DNA of 64,000 bases, from positions 133,397 to 197,396 of the forward strand of contig NZ_JBLQUK010000005.1 in assembly GCF_047872805.1 (NCBI RefSeq), in the 5' to 3' direction. Within the stretch, counting starts at the first letter, position 1. The number at the start of each line of letters is the position of its first letter. This stretch comes from Erythrobacter sp047872805 (GTDB lineage: Bacteria; Pseudomonadota; Alphaproteobacteria; Sphingomonadales; Sphingomonadaceae). This document shows, in pieces, positions 56,256-64,000 of this stretch. The notes under the pieces are model-generated. The model saw nothing but the letters and a program-made list of their open reading frames with translations, was not told the origin of the DNA and searched no databases. A program made the position numbers and the translations under genes.

Positions 56256-57917
56256 TTGCAATCACGCCTTAATCTTCTGGCGCTTTGTCTTGCGATTTCA
56301 CAAGGTTCAGCCGCTGGCGCGCAGGACGCGCTCGACCAGACCGACCCCTCGCAGGAGGAGGAGCGGCGGACTGAATTTGCTCCAGCCCCCCAATCGGTGC
56401 GAATCGAATTCGAACCTGTGCTCAGCACGCCTTCGATCCGGACAGAGCAAGCACGTATTGATGTGGGTGCGATCGTCATTGACGGCTTGATTGCGATGGA
56501 ACGCAGTGAATTTGCCCCGGTGCTCAATGATTATATGGGCCGAACGCTGGAAAGTTCGGATCTGGCGCAATTGACAGACAGCATTGCAGGCCTCGCCCGC
56601 GCGCGCGGTTATCTGTTTGCCAATGCGTGGATCGCGCCCCAACCGCTGGTCGCCGGGACGCTCAGGGTGCAGGTCGATGAAGGCGTGATCGATGAAATTC
56701 GTGTTCTTGGATCGCAGGACCCAGCGATCCCGCGAATGCTTGAACCGCTGCGCAATGGTCGTCCGGTTTCAATTGCTGCGCTCGAACGACAAGTCCTGCT
56801 CGCGGATGATTTACCCGGCGTCCATTTGCGCGGCACGAGGTTCGAACGCGAAGGCGACAGCGGGGTTTTGATCGTTGAGGCAAGTCGTCAGGACTGGGTT
56901 GGCAGGGCTTCGTTCGCAACCGATGGCACCCGCCCCGTGGGACCGGAACGCGCGCGCATTGATGTTGATGCCAACGGCCTGTTATTCGACAGCGATGGCG
57001 TCGATTTCAGCTTTACCGTGACCCCGTTCGAACCGGATGAACTGATATTTTTTAGCACTCGTTACAGTGTCGTTCTGGGCAGCGCCGGCACATTGCTCTC
57101 CGTTTTCGGCTCCTATTCCAAGACTGAGCCGGGAGCCTATCTTTCCGATAACGAAATTCTCGGCGAATCGTGGCGGGCCGGCGTCCGTGTGCGGCACCCC
57201 GTAATTCGCCGGCGGTCGGGCGGGCTGTGGCTGGAAGGCAGCGCCGAAGTTCAGGATCTAAGTCAGGACCGATTTGGCGCGCTCGCTCGCCATGACCGGA
57301 TTTCGGTCGCCCGGCTCGGCGCCTATGGGTTCCTTGACATGGGCGACAAAGGAATCGGCGGCGTGCTGCGATCACGTCTTACGATCAGTCAAGGGCTCGA
57401 TCTGTTTGGCGCGACCCATTTGGGCGACGCGCTCGCCTCCCGGCTCGATGCGCCGGTGGATTTTACCACGGTTGACTGGTGGATCGGATACAGCCGCAAT
57501 CTCGGAAGCGGGATCAGCCTCTCATTGGACGCCGCCGCGCAATTGGCCACCACGCCGGTGCTGGTTGGCGAAGACATCGGACTTGGCGGAAATTTCTATC
57601 TGCGCGGCTATGATTTCAGCACTCGAACCGGGGATAAAGGTATTATGGGCGTGGGCGAGCTGCGATACGATCTGCCCGGCGCATTGGGACCGCTCGAACA
57701 AGTGCAGCTTTACGCATTTGCCGATGGCGGCGTTGTCGGTAATCTCGCGGACGGAACCGGCGGCGGCTCGCTCGCATCAAGCGGAGGCGGACTGCGCGCC
57801 GACATCACCAACCGGCTCGACTTCGGCGTTGAAGTCGCAGTTCCGCTGACCGGGCCGCGCTATGATACCGACGATGAAAGCCCCCGGATCAATCTGCGGG
57901 TGAGCCAGTCGTTCTGA
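56256..57917 (+). CDS. TpsB/ShlB-family two-partner secretion transporter
   Basis: The 553-residue protein starts at TTG 56256, eight bases after GAGGG, with a signal ending AGAQ. A POTRA-type periplasmic part (about 60-200, GTLRVQVDEGVIDEIRVLG) precedes a 16-strand-type barrel ending VSQSF. The conserved lid-loop motif is present as FYLRGYDFSTRTGDKGIMGVGELRYDLP split over two strands. TpsB proteins export large beta-helical TpsA proteins. No protein with an obvious haemagglutinin TPS domain is in the window; the FecR-like or the giant repeat protein could be its client. It is divergent from the FecR-like gene. Confidence 0.85.
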   Translation: MQSRLNLLALCLAISQGSAAGAQDALDQTDPSQEEERRTEFAPAPQSVRIEFEPVLSTPSIRTEQARIDVGAIVIDGLIAMERSEFAPVLNDYMGRTLESSDLAQLTDSIAGLARARGYLFANAWIAPQPLVAGTLRVQVDEGVIDEIRVLGSQDPAIPRMLEPLRNGRPVSIAALERQVLLADDLPGVHLRGTRFEREGDSGVLIVEASRQDWVGRASFATDGTRPVGPERARIDVDANGLLFDSDGVDFSFTVTPFEPDELIFFSTRYSVVLGSAGTLLSVFGSYSKTEPGAYLSDNEILGESWRAGVRVRHPVIRRRSGGLWLEGSAEVQDLSQDRFGALARHDRISVARLGAYGFLDMGDKGIGGVLRSRLTISQGLDLFGATHLGDALASRLDAPVDFTTVDWWIGYSRNLGSGISLSLDAAAQLATTPVLVGEDIGLGGNFYLRGYDFSTRTGDKGIMGVGELRYDLPGALGPLEQVQLYAFADGGVVGNLADGTGGGSLASSGGGLRADITNRLDFGVEVAVPLTGPRYDTDDESPRINLRVSQSF

Positions 57918-57977
57918 CGTCACTGCCCGGTTGATTTCACCGCCTGATTTCGGCGCAGGCCGCGTGGTAGACCAGCC

Positions 57978-58952
57978 CTATGCAGCCAAACCGGGCGGCA
58001 TCCACGATTCCACGATTTGCGTCGCTGCTCTGCGAATGATCCGGTCAACTGAAAAAGTAGTTCGAGTTTGCGAGCGCATTTGCGAGCGTGTTTGTCGGCG
58101 TTTTAGGTTGCGCTGCGCCATGTCGAGCCGCCAGGCAAGTCCAGCGCCATTGACGTTCTGGATTTCAAGTCCGGGAAATGCGTTGCACTCAAGCACTTGG
58201 GCACCCCGCTCCGCGTCGATCACAATATCCACCCCGACATAACCCAGGTCCAGCGCCGCCGAGCAACGCTTCGCCGCGCGCACTGCATCGTCCCACATGG
58301 GGATCGGCTCGCCAATCAAGCACTCTCCGGTCGAAGGGTGATATTCAATCTCTTCTGTACCCAGCACCGCGCGGAAAATCGCGCCGGTCCTGAAATCAAT
58401 CGCTGCACCCACGGCACCCTGATGCAGATTTGCGCGGCCGCGCGATTCAGTGGTGGGCAAACGGGTCATCGCCATCAAGGGCACATCGCCAAGGCATATA
58501 ATGCGCAGATCGGGCAGCCCAAATGGCACAAGCCGAGCAAAATCTGGGTGCGTGCGGATCAATGGCTCAAACAAAGCCGCGTCGGCATTTGCACCCTCCA
58601 GCGACAATTCACCCCGCATGATGCAATTGACATGCTCGCGCAGCATTCGCGGCGTCAGGGTCTCGCCGTTGAGTTTGCGCCAGCCCTTGGCATTGCGGCC
58701 ATCGACCAGGATCACGCCTTCGCCGCGCCGCCCACGATTGGGCTTTACGGCAAAGGCATCGGGCAGCGTGGCAAAATCGAACTCAGCCAATTGCACCTCA
58801 TCCTCGATCAGCGCCAATGTTTCAGGGACCGGCACTCCGAGCGCGGCGAGCCGTTTTTTGGTCTGAAATTTCTGATTGACTGCCATGATCGCTGCACGGG
58901 AATTGTGGCTCATAATCAGAGCATTACGGCGGTTCATTCCAAGCACAGTCAT
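57978..58952 (-). CDS. RimK-like ATP-grasp ligase (alpha-L-glutamate ligase-related)
   Basis: From the ATG at 58952 the protein has 324 residues. It starts MTVLGMNRRNALIMSHN and shows AVKPNRGRRGEGVILV, GLPDLRIICLGDVPLMAMTRLPT, LGYVGVDIVIDAERGAQVLECNAFPGLEIQN, all ATP-grasp signatures of the RimK-related group that travels with 7TM transglutaminase-like proteins. It should form a peptide or isopeptide bond using ATP in the cytoplasm; the substrate is unknown. An open frame continues to 59546 but overlaps the 7TM gene and is not protein-like. It lies two bases after that gene. Confidence 0.88.
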   Translation of the reverse strand: MTVLGMNRRNALIMSHNSRAAIMAVNQKFQTKKRLAALGVPVPETLALIEDEVQLAEFDFATLPDAFAVKPNRGRRGEGVILVDGRNAKGWRKLNGETLTPRMLREHVNCIMRGELSLEGANADAALFEPLIRTHPDFARLVPFGLPDLRIICLGDVPLMAMTRLPTTESRGRANLHQGAVGAAIDFRTGAIFRAVLGTEEIEYHPSTGECLIGEPIPMWDDAVRAAKRCSAALDLGYVGVDIVIDAERGAQVLECNAFPGLEIQNVNGAGLAWRLDMAQRNLKRRQTRSQMRSQTRTTFSVDRIIRRAATQIVESWMPPGLAA

Positions 58953-58954
58953 CT

Positions 58955-59722
58955 TCAGTCTCCTTTTGCAGCACGGAACCGCGTCAGTTCGGACAGACGC
59001 AGGCCTTGGTATCGACCCATCAGGATCATCAGAATTACAGAGGCAATCGGCAGGGTCAGCGGGTTGCCGAGCGCAAACTCGATCAGGATCGGGGAAGCGA
59101 CCAGCGCCTGGATCAACATCGCCACGAACAAGGTCGTGCCGGTCATCTTGAAAGCGCTGCGGGGGCCGTCTGATTCCCAGGCATTCCACCAGCGTTCGAC
59201 CACCAGCGCCGTGACCACCACGGGAAAGGCGCTGATAAGCACCATCTTGTCGAGATTGATCGCCAGCAAACCCAGCGCCGACACGACGATCCCGATCAGT
59301 GCGCCAAGATAGGCGACTCTCGAAAGCGCAAACATCCGCAGCACCGGGGCGCAGGCCATGCCGACCAAAATGGCTGAGGTGGAAATTGTTGGCCCAACGA
59401 TGGGACCGGACTGAAGGTAAGACAGCGCCAGCAACATCGGAGTAAACAGACCGAAGGTCTTCCAGCCAAGGATAGAACGCACGAATACAACCACGGCCGC
59501 TCCAACTGGCAGCGCCAGCAGCAGATGCAGGTTTGGAAGATTCCACGGCCTTGCCGGATCGCCCAGAACGACATGCACCATGCGGGTCAGCAATGTGTTC
59601 GAATGGTCAAACAGCGCCCAGACTACAGCCATGAATGTTGCCACCAGCGCGGCAACCGCCAGCCATCTCATCCGGCGTAGAGCAATATCTCCGGGGAGGA
59701 CGATCTCTTGTTCAGAAAGCAT
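58955..59722 (-). CDS. 7TM_transglut-type membrane protein lacking its transglutaminase domain
   Basis: The 255-residue protein has seven to eight membrane helices matching the 7TM module normally fused behind an inactive transglutaminase domain (RSILGWKTFGLFTPMLLALSYLQSG; ISAFPVVVTALVVERWWNAWE). Here the chain is only the membrane module with a short N-tail, about half the usual length of the fusion. It overlaps the barrel gene by 11 bases and abuts the ATP-grasp gene, so the three act together, probably handing a peptide product across the inner membrane. Confidence 0.85.
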   Translation of the reverse strand: MLSEQEIVLPGDIALRRMRWLAVAALVATFMAVVWALFDHSNTLLTRMVHVVLGDPARPWNLPNLHLLLALPVGAAVVVFVRSILGWKTFGLFTPMLLALSYLQSGPIVGPTISTSAILVGMACAPVLRMFALSRVAYLGALIGIVVSALGLLAINLDKMVLISAFPVVVTALVVERWWNAWESDGPRSAFKMTGTTLFVAMLIQALVASPILIEFALGNPLTLPIASVILMILMGRYQGLRLSELTRFRAAKGD

Positions 59723-60692
59723 GGCTCACCTCCAGCTCAAGCCGGTAACCCGAACGGTCAAAGTCAGGATCGGACGAATTGCGCACGACGTAACGTGCCT
59801 CTGTCGAAATGCGCCACGCGCCGGGACTGTAGGTCAGGGTGAGTTCCGGCCAGAACAGATCGTCTTCGCGCACCCCGCCGCCCGCAAGTGGGCGGCCAGG
59901 AAAGGACAGACGTTGATAGGTCAGTTCCGAACGCAGCCTTAGATCACGCGCGATTGGGCGCTGATAGCTGGCTTCCGCCCGCCAGCGGTCCAGCTCGCGG
60001 AACGGCGTGTCTGAATCGATAGATTCGTAACGTCCGCGTAGAAAAGCATAGTGGTTGGCACCAAAGCGATAGCGATATTCGCCATCGATACGCGGTCCGC
60101 TGCCGTCCGACTTTGCAACGTCATCATAACTGCGTTCGCGCCAGCTGGCGCCCAGTTGAACGCGGCTCGTGTCGTCAAAATGATGTTCGACCTCGCCGCC
60201 GACTTCCCATTCATCCGCCGAGGGTGCCTCTGCGAGAAACAGATTATCGCTGCGTTCGCCAAATGCACTGATCGATGTATCCTCGGTCAGGTCATAGCGC
60301 CCCGTGAGGCGCGCAGCATTCAACCACCTCCCAGCGCGTCCCCGCTCGTCAAACTCATAGCGCGAGACGCTGTTGCTGAAGGTGACAGAGGTGTCGTCTT
60401 TTACCACCGATAGCGTGGGGATCGCAACGAATACCAGCGCATTGCCATTGACCGATTCGTCTTCGATGCGAATTCTTGATCCGGTTGAAACCGCGCGGGC
60501 GGTAACCCGCAGACCGGGTTCAAGACGCCAGCCAGAATGATCTTGCACCACGGGCGCTTCCTGATCGGTGTCGAATTCGCTTTCCTGAGAATCGCTGTTA
60601 GCGGTTTCGGCATTGGCAGCCGTCGCCAATCCCAATGTTGATGCCGATAGCACCAGCGCAATGGCGACGGGTTGGCAAAGGTGGTTAGTCAC
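59712..60692 (-). CDS. Outer-membrane beta-barrel of the ATP-grasp/7TM operon
   Basis: GTG 60692, nine bases after AGGGAG, starts a 326-residue protein with a Sec signal ending ANAE. An acidic N-tail precedes about 12-14 beta strands ending in LEVSHAF, a C-terminal Phe. Tyr/Arg-rich strands such as GEYRYRFGANHYAFLRGRYESI are barrel-like. No family is recognised. It is first in the operon with the 7TM and ligase genes, so it may be the outer-membrane exit or anchor for their product. The 278 bases to the divergent porin contain no clear gene or confident promoter. Confidence 0.75.
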   Translation of the reverse strand: MTNHLCQPVAIALVLSASTLGLATAANAETANSDSQESEFDTDQEAPVVQDHSGWRLEPGLRVTARAVSTGSRIRIEDESVNGNALVFVAIPTLSVVKDDTSVTFSNSVSRYEFDERGRAGRWLNAARLTGRYDLTEDTSISAFGERSDNLFLAEAPSADEWEVGGEVEHHFDDTSRVQLGASWRERSYDDVAKSDGSGPRIDGEYRYRFGANHYAFLRGRYESIDSDTPFRELDRWRAEASYQRPIARDLRLRSELTYQRLSFPGRPLAGGGVREDDLFWPELTLTYSPGAWRISTEARYVVRNSSDPDFDRSGYRLELEVSHAF

Positions 60693-60970
60693 AAATAAGG
60701 CTCCCTGGCGGTGCCGGCTGTTCGTCCTGCTCGGACCATTGCGCGGCGGTTCGAGTGGCAAACGGGAGCTCGTGCGAAATTATTCCGGCGTCAGGCGCAG
60801 AAATATTTTTTCATTCTTATGGAATAAAGCGCTTACCTGATCCGTTCAGCGCATGCGCCCGCGGTCCACAAAGAGCCTGAGGAACATCAGGCTTTCAGTG
60901 GTTGCAGGACAAATTTAGTTTATCTGACATTGCAAAATTTCGGCATTGCCGGACCAGACAGGGGAACATT

Positions 60971-62035
60971 ATGTCGAACAAAACAATCATGCGCGCGTTT
61001 GGCGGCAGCGGGGCATGCGCCTTGCTGCTTGGTGCGCAGGCGGCGCATGCCGAATTGCCGCGCCTGGAATATCAATTCGAAGGTTTCGACATCCGTTTGA
61101 CGGGCGGCGCTGCCGCGCAAGCTGCGGTGTTTGAAGACGATGAAGCACCAACCGAATCCCCTGACGCACAGATTGACCTGTTCGCCCGGCTCAATATTCA
61201 GTGGACTTCGCCCGATGGCATTATCATCGGCGCGAATATTCAGCAGAACAATCGCCGCCGCGAAAGCGAAGTGCTCGAAGCGGGTGAGGTTTACGGTTTT
61301 GTTTCAAGCGATTATGGGCGGCTGGAAGTGGGCCGACAGGATGGGCCAGCGGACACGCTCGCCTTTGCTGCGCCGCTGGTTGCGCTCGGCCAGGTGCGGG
61401 GTGAATTTTCGCGCTACGCCGGGACACAGGCCTTGCTCCGCCCGCTCGACACGCGCGATGCTTTCAAAGTGATCTATCTGTCGCCGCCCATTGCGGGCCT
61501 GCGCGGCGGGGTTTCATGGTCGCCCAGGGCGCGCCAGAATGCCGACGCCGACAATCCGCGTTCGCGCGTCATCCTGGATGATGCGGTGGAGCTTGGCCTG
61601 CAATATGCGCAGCCTGTGGGCGATTGGATCTTGGGTGCCAGCGGCAGCTATGCCTTTGGCGAGGCTGACCCGATTACCACTCGCACCGACCTGTCAAGCT
61701 GGAGCGTGGGCGCAGAGGCGCGGCGCGGCCCTTTGCGGATCGGCGGCGCCTATGTTGACCGCGGCGATTCAAATCGGCTGACGGCTGGATTTGACCAATG
61801 GGAGATCAATGGCGGGGTCAGCTGGGTCGAAACATTGTGGGGCGTCGCGGGGAGCGCCGCCTTCACTAAGGCGTCCGACCGCGAAAATCGTTTGATCGGC
61901 GTCGGCGGGTATTACCGTTTGACCCCAAATATTGAATTGCGCGCCGACGTGGTTCAGTTTCGAGAGGAATTTTTCAACACGCTCATCACCAATGATGGAG
62001 TGATCGGTGTGGTGGAGGTGCAGCTGACCATCTGA
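60971..62035 (+). CDS. General porin
   Basis: From the ATG at 60971 (GGGGAA upstream) the protein has 354 residues and a Sec signal ending AHAE. A Gram-negative porin barrel follows with EVYGFVSSDYGRLEVGRQDGPADTLAF, the loop-3-like region after it, and a C-terminal strand VIGVVEVQLTI. The chain ends in Ile rather than Phe, which is unusual. It should allow passive diffusion of small solutes. It is monocistronic and followed by a strong terminator. Confidence 0.85.
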   Translation: MSNKTIMRAFGGSGACALLLGAQAAHAELPRLEYQFEGFDIRLTGGAAAQAAVFEDDEAPTESPDAQIDLFARLNIQWTSPDGIIIGANIQQNNRRRESEVLEAGEVYGFVSSDYGRLEVGRQDGPADTLAFAAPLVALGQVRGEFSRYAGTQALLRPLDTRDAFKVIYLSPPIAGLRGGVSWSPRARQNADADNPRSRVILDDAVELGLQYAQPVGDWILGASGSYAFGEADPITTRTDLSSWSVGAEARRGPLRIGGAYVDRGDSNRLTAGFDQWEINGGVSWVETLWGVAGSAAFTKASDRENRLIGVGGYYRLTPNIELRADVVQFREEFFNTLITNDGVIGVVEVQLTI

Positions 62036-62052
62036 TCTGCCGGAAACGCAAT

Positions 62053-62092
62053 AAAGGAGCCGGACTGCATCATTGCAGTCCGGCTCCTTTTC
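62053..62092. terminator. Strong bidirectional intrinsic terminator
   Basis: A perfect 17-bp stem (62053-62069 with 62074-62090) around a TCAT loop is flanked by AATAAA and TTTTCT. It ends the porin transcript and, read the other way, the anti-sigma transcript. Confidence 0.95.
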
Positions 62093-62110
62093 TATGTGTG
62101 ATCCGGAAAT

Positions 62111-62941
62111 CTATCTGCGTTCCAGCGCTGCCTGTTCATCCGAGCCGACGATCGGGTCGCTGTCGATCATTTCATCGACCGCTGCCACCACTCCAACAGC
62201 AGCGTCCCCGCCCGCCAATCGCATTTCGCCGATTGGCTCGGCGCGGCGGCCCATTGCCTCCACTTGCCATCCGTCCCCGCTGTTGTGCGCGCAGGCCACG
62301 GCATCATTGGTCCCGCCTGCCCCTTCCAGCATGAACTGCCGACACAATTGCCCATCAAGGTTGCGGAATGTCAGCACCACTTCGCCCTGACCAAGACCGC
62401 CCAGATCCACCGCTTGGCCGCTGGGCGCAGTGTCGAGCATCGCAGCAATGGCCGGAGCCGCATTTACCCCGTCTGCGGAGGCTAGCACCATGGCGCCATC
62501 GCCCGAACCGCTGCCCGAGCCATCGCCGCCGGTGAGCAGCGGTCCGCCGATCATTACCCCGACCACCAGCGAGGCAGCCATCGCGGCAAATTGCGGCCAA
62601 TGCCAAGCCGCGCGCGGTGAATCAGCACCGCCGTCATTGGCTGCGAAAGACGCATGGCGCTGCGCCCGACTGGCTGCGAAATCAACGATTTCTGCGCTCT
62701 GCGGCCCGCCGACAATCGCTGTCAGATGGTCAGGCACATCCGCACCCAGCACGGGGGCGAAGGCATCGCGGACCAGATGCGCCGTGTCCGCCGACCCATC
62801 GTCTGCCAATGCGAGCGTCTCAGCCCGTTTCGCCAGAACAGGATCGTTGTTGATCGCCTGCTCGATCTGTGCTGCTTCGGCATCGTCAAGCGTGCCATTG
62901 AGAAACGCAGCCAGTTGAGCGTCAGAATAAATGCCGGTCAT
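62111..62941 (-). CDS. Anti-sigma factor, single-pass membrane protein
   Basis: The 276-residue protein has a cytoplasmic sigma-binding N-domain beginning YSDAQLAAFLNGTLDDAEAAQIEQAINND, a membrane helix (about 124-146, FAAMAASLVVGVMIGGPLL) and a periplasmic domain of about 125 residues with two Cys (QLCRQF, AVACAHN). It overlaps the sigma gene by four bases (ATGA). No HxxxCxxC zinc motif is present. It should hold the partner sigma factor until an envelope signal is received. Confidence 0.85.
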   Translation of the reverse strand: MTGIYSDAQLAAFLNGTLDDAEAAQIEQAINNDPVLAKRAETLALADDGSADTAHLVRDAFAPVLGADVPDHLTAIVGGPQSAEIVDFAASRAQRHASFAANDGGADSPRAAWHWPQFAAMAASLVVGVMIGGPLLTGGDGSGSGSGDGAMVLASADGVNAAPAIAAMLDTAPSGQAVDLGGLGQGEVVLTFRNLDGQLCRQFMLEGAGGTNDAVACAHNSGDGWQVEAMGRRAEPIGEMRLAGGDAAVGVVAAVDEMIDSDPIVGSDEQAALERR

Positions 62942-63459
62942 TGCACTTCACCTTGCGGGGCGACAATTTTGGCGAGCGCTGCCTTGGCCCGAGACAATCG
63001 GCTCATCACAGTGCCAATCGGCAGATCGAGCGCATCGGCGGCCTCGCGGTAAGTGTATTCCTCCAGCATGACCAAAGCCACAACATCGCGTTGTTCACGC
63101 GGCAGACTGTCGACCGCCGCGCGCACCATGCGCATTGTCGCCTGTTGCTCGGCGACGGCAATGCCGTCTTCACCAACATGGTCGATCATCTCGCCTATAT
63201 CATCATGCGCCACCCGATTGTGCGCGCGGCGGCGATCATCAAGCCAGGTGTTGCGGGCAATCCGAAACAGCCAGCGGTCAAGCTGGGTTCCGGGTTGCCA
63301 TTGATCGAGATTCATCATCGCTTTCTCCAGACTGGCCTGCACGACATCGTCGGCGTCGGCCAAATTGCCCGTCAGCACCCGGGCAAATCGCCGCAAACGC
63401 GGGATCAGCGCGATCAGCTCCTGCCTTGTTGTTTCGTCCGGTGTCATCTGACGTGTCAT
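62938..63459 (-). CDS. ECF-type RNA polymerase sigma factor
   Basis: The 173-residue protein has region 2 (LRRFARVLTGNLADADDVVQASLEKA; PGTQLDRWLFRIARNTWLDDRRR) and region 4 (LPREQRDVVALVMLEEYTYREAADALDLPIGTVMSRLSRAKAAL). It is co-translated with the anti-sigma gene. Divergent to it, 137 bases away, is the Asp-rich secreted protein gene, a natural regulon candidate; I did not find a convincing ECF promoter motif between them. Confidence 0.93.
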   Translation of the reverse strand: MTRQMTPDETTRQELIALIPRLRRFARVLTGNLADADDVVQASLEKAMMNLDQWQPGTQLDRWLFRIARNTWLDDRRRAHNRVAHDDIGEMIDHVGEDGIAVAEQQATMRMVRAAVDSLPREQRDVVALVMLEEYTYREAADALDLPIGTVMSRLSRAKAALAKIVAPQGEVQ

Positions 63460-63596
63460 TGTGCCAACGGTTCATCTGAAGGAAATATTCCGCCCCTTAG
63501 CGTAAACGCTTGTAAAAAAAACCTGCAGTTTCATGCCCGGGTCGCTATGCGCATGATGGTCACGCGGAAATGCAGAAGCCAGATTTGGAGGAAGCC

Positions 63597-64000
63597 GTGT
63601 CACGTCTGAACATCTGGATTGCCGGTTTGCTCGCTGCAATATTGCTGGTCACGCCTGGAATTGACGTGCTTCACGCTCCCCTCGCCGCTCAAGATGCTGG
63701 CGGCGGCGGTGATGACGATGATGATGATGATGATGACGGTGGTGACGATGCCGGAGATGACGACGGCGACCTAGATGACCCGGACGATGACGACGCGGGC
63801 GGAGACGACGACGCGGGCGGAGACGACGACGCGGGCGGCGATGACGACGCGGGCGGCGATGACGACGCGGGCGGCGATGACGACGCAGGCGGCGATGACG
63901 ACGCAGGCGGCGATGACGACGCAGGCGGCGATGACGACGCGGGCGGCGATGACGACGCGGGCGGCGATGACGACGCAGGCGGCGATGACGACGCAGGCGG
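63597..64000 (+). CDS. Asp-rich secreted repeat protein (3' end beyond the window)
   Basis: A GTG at 63597, five bases after GGAGGA, opens a frame that continues to the window edge (at least 134 residues). A Sec signal (LNIWIAGLLAAILLVTPGIDVLHAPLAAQ) is followed by a Gly and poly-Asp stretch and then DDDAGG repeats. The acidic array could bind calcium or other cations at the cell surface or outside; no family is recognised. It is divergent from the ECF sigma/anti-sigma pair. Confidence 0.75.
   Translation, partial: MSRLNIWIAGLLAAILLVTPGIDVLHAPLAAQDAGGGGDDDDDDDDDGGDDAGDDDGDLDDPDDDDAGGDDDAGGDDDAGGDDDAGGDDDAGGDDDAGGDDDAGGDDDAGGDDDAGGDDDAGGDDDAGGDDDAG
63786..64000 (+). repeat. 18-bp tandem repeats encoding DDDAGG
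   Basis: At least twelve consecutive 18-base units, mostly GATGACGACGC(G/A)GGCGGC, run from 63786 to the window end and probably beyond. Units differ only at a few third positions (gac/gat, gcg/gca, gga/ggc), with identical versions in neighbouring runs, as unequal exchange or slippage would produce. Confidence 0.95.

Noticed and set aside
58953..59546. 198-residue N-terminal extension of the ATP-grasp ligase
   Set aside because: It overlaps the 7TM gene out of frame and is not like family N-termini; the true start is 58952.
63500..63515. AGCGT-AA-ACGCT palindrome between the sigma factor and the Asp-rich gene
   Set aside because: Too short to call an operator or terminator without further copies.
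63786..64000. Possible CRISPR array
   Set aside because: The 18-base units are directly adjacent with no spacers and are read in frame as protein.

Overview
The window looks like chromosome of a GC-rich, Gram-negative alphaproteobacterium. The many outer-membrane barrels, the type I secretion pair, the VIT-domain protein carrying a VIVVTASRR motif, the paired acyl-CoA dehydrogenases and the single major porin fit Sphingomonadales (Erythrobacter/Altererythrobacter-like). That placement is inference from protein style; there is no rRNA gene here to confirm it. No tRNA, rRNA, CRISPR array, transposase, integrase or prophage was recognised.

Left third. 1-6358 (minus) is a tight four-gene operon: a five-haem cytochrome c, a lipoprotein with two HbpS/GlcG-like domains, a large outer-membrane beta-barrel and a second multihaem cytochrome that runs off the window. 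This is the parts list of a porin-cytochrome conduit. Divergent to it is an aldonolactone-oxidase-like FAD protein, then a 1555-residue secreted RTX nuclease, with its type I secretion adaptor and ABC exporter encoded convergently across a bidirectional terminator. A coiled-coil protein translationally coupled to a GAF-GAF-PAS adenylyl cyclase, a two-gene acyl-CoA dehydrogenase and a VIT/vWA/DUF2135 surface protein follow.

Middle third. 25191-29921 is a split MacB-type ABC export system (permease, ATPase, MacA-like adaptor, TolC-like lipoprotein). 30089-37564 is one co-directional block for sulfide handling and sulfide-tolerant respiration: persulfide dioxygenase-like hydrolase, two YeeE/YedE half transporters, type II sulfide:quinone reductase, SulP permease, and a cytochrome bd oxidase (cydA, cydB and a 42-residue DUF2474 protein). 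It diverges from a peroxiredoxin-ArsR pair, and an AT-rich palindrome lies across the two facing promoters.

Right third. 38634-56120 (minus) is a 17-kb co-directional run: FecR-like Gly/Asn-rich protein, CHASE2-EAL c-di-GMP phosphodiesterase, SLAM-like TPR/barrel protein, a giant 1791-residue secreted repeat protein with three TbpB-like C-terminal modules, a CsgG-like protein, an OmpR-type two-component system with non-canonical start codons, a lipoprotein and a periplasmic CHAT protease. A TpsB transporter is divergent at its far end. Two matching multi-half-site DNA elements sit 74-81 bp upstream of the CsgG-like and SLAM-like genes. I read this as a candidate type XI secretion locus with its own control. 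The window closes with a RimK-like ATP-grasp ligase / 7TM / barrel trio, a porin, an ECF sigma/anti-sigma pair and the start of an Asp-rich protein built of 18-bp tandem repeats.
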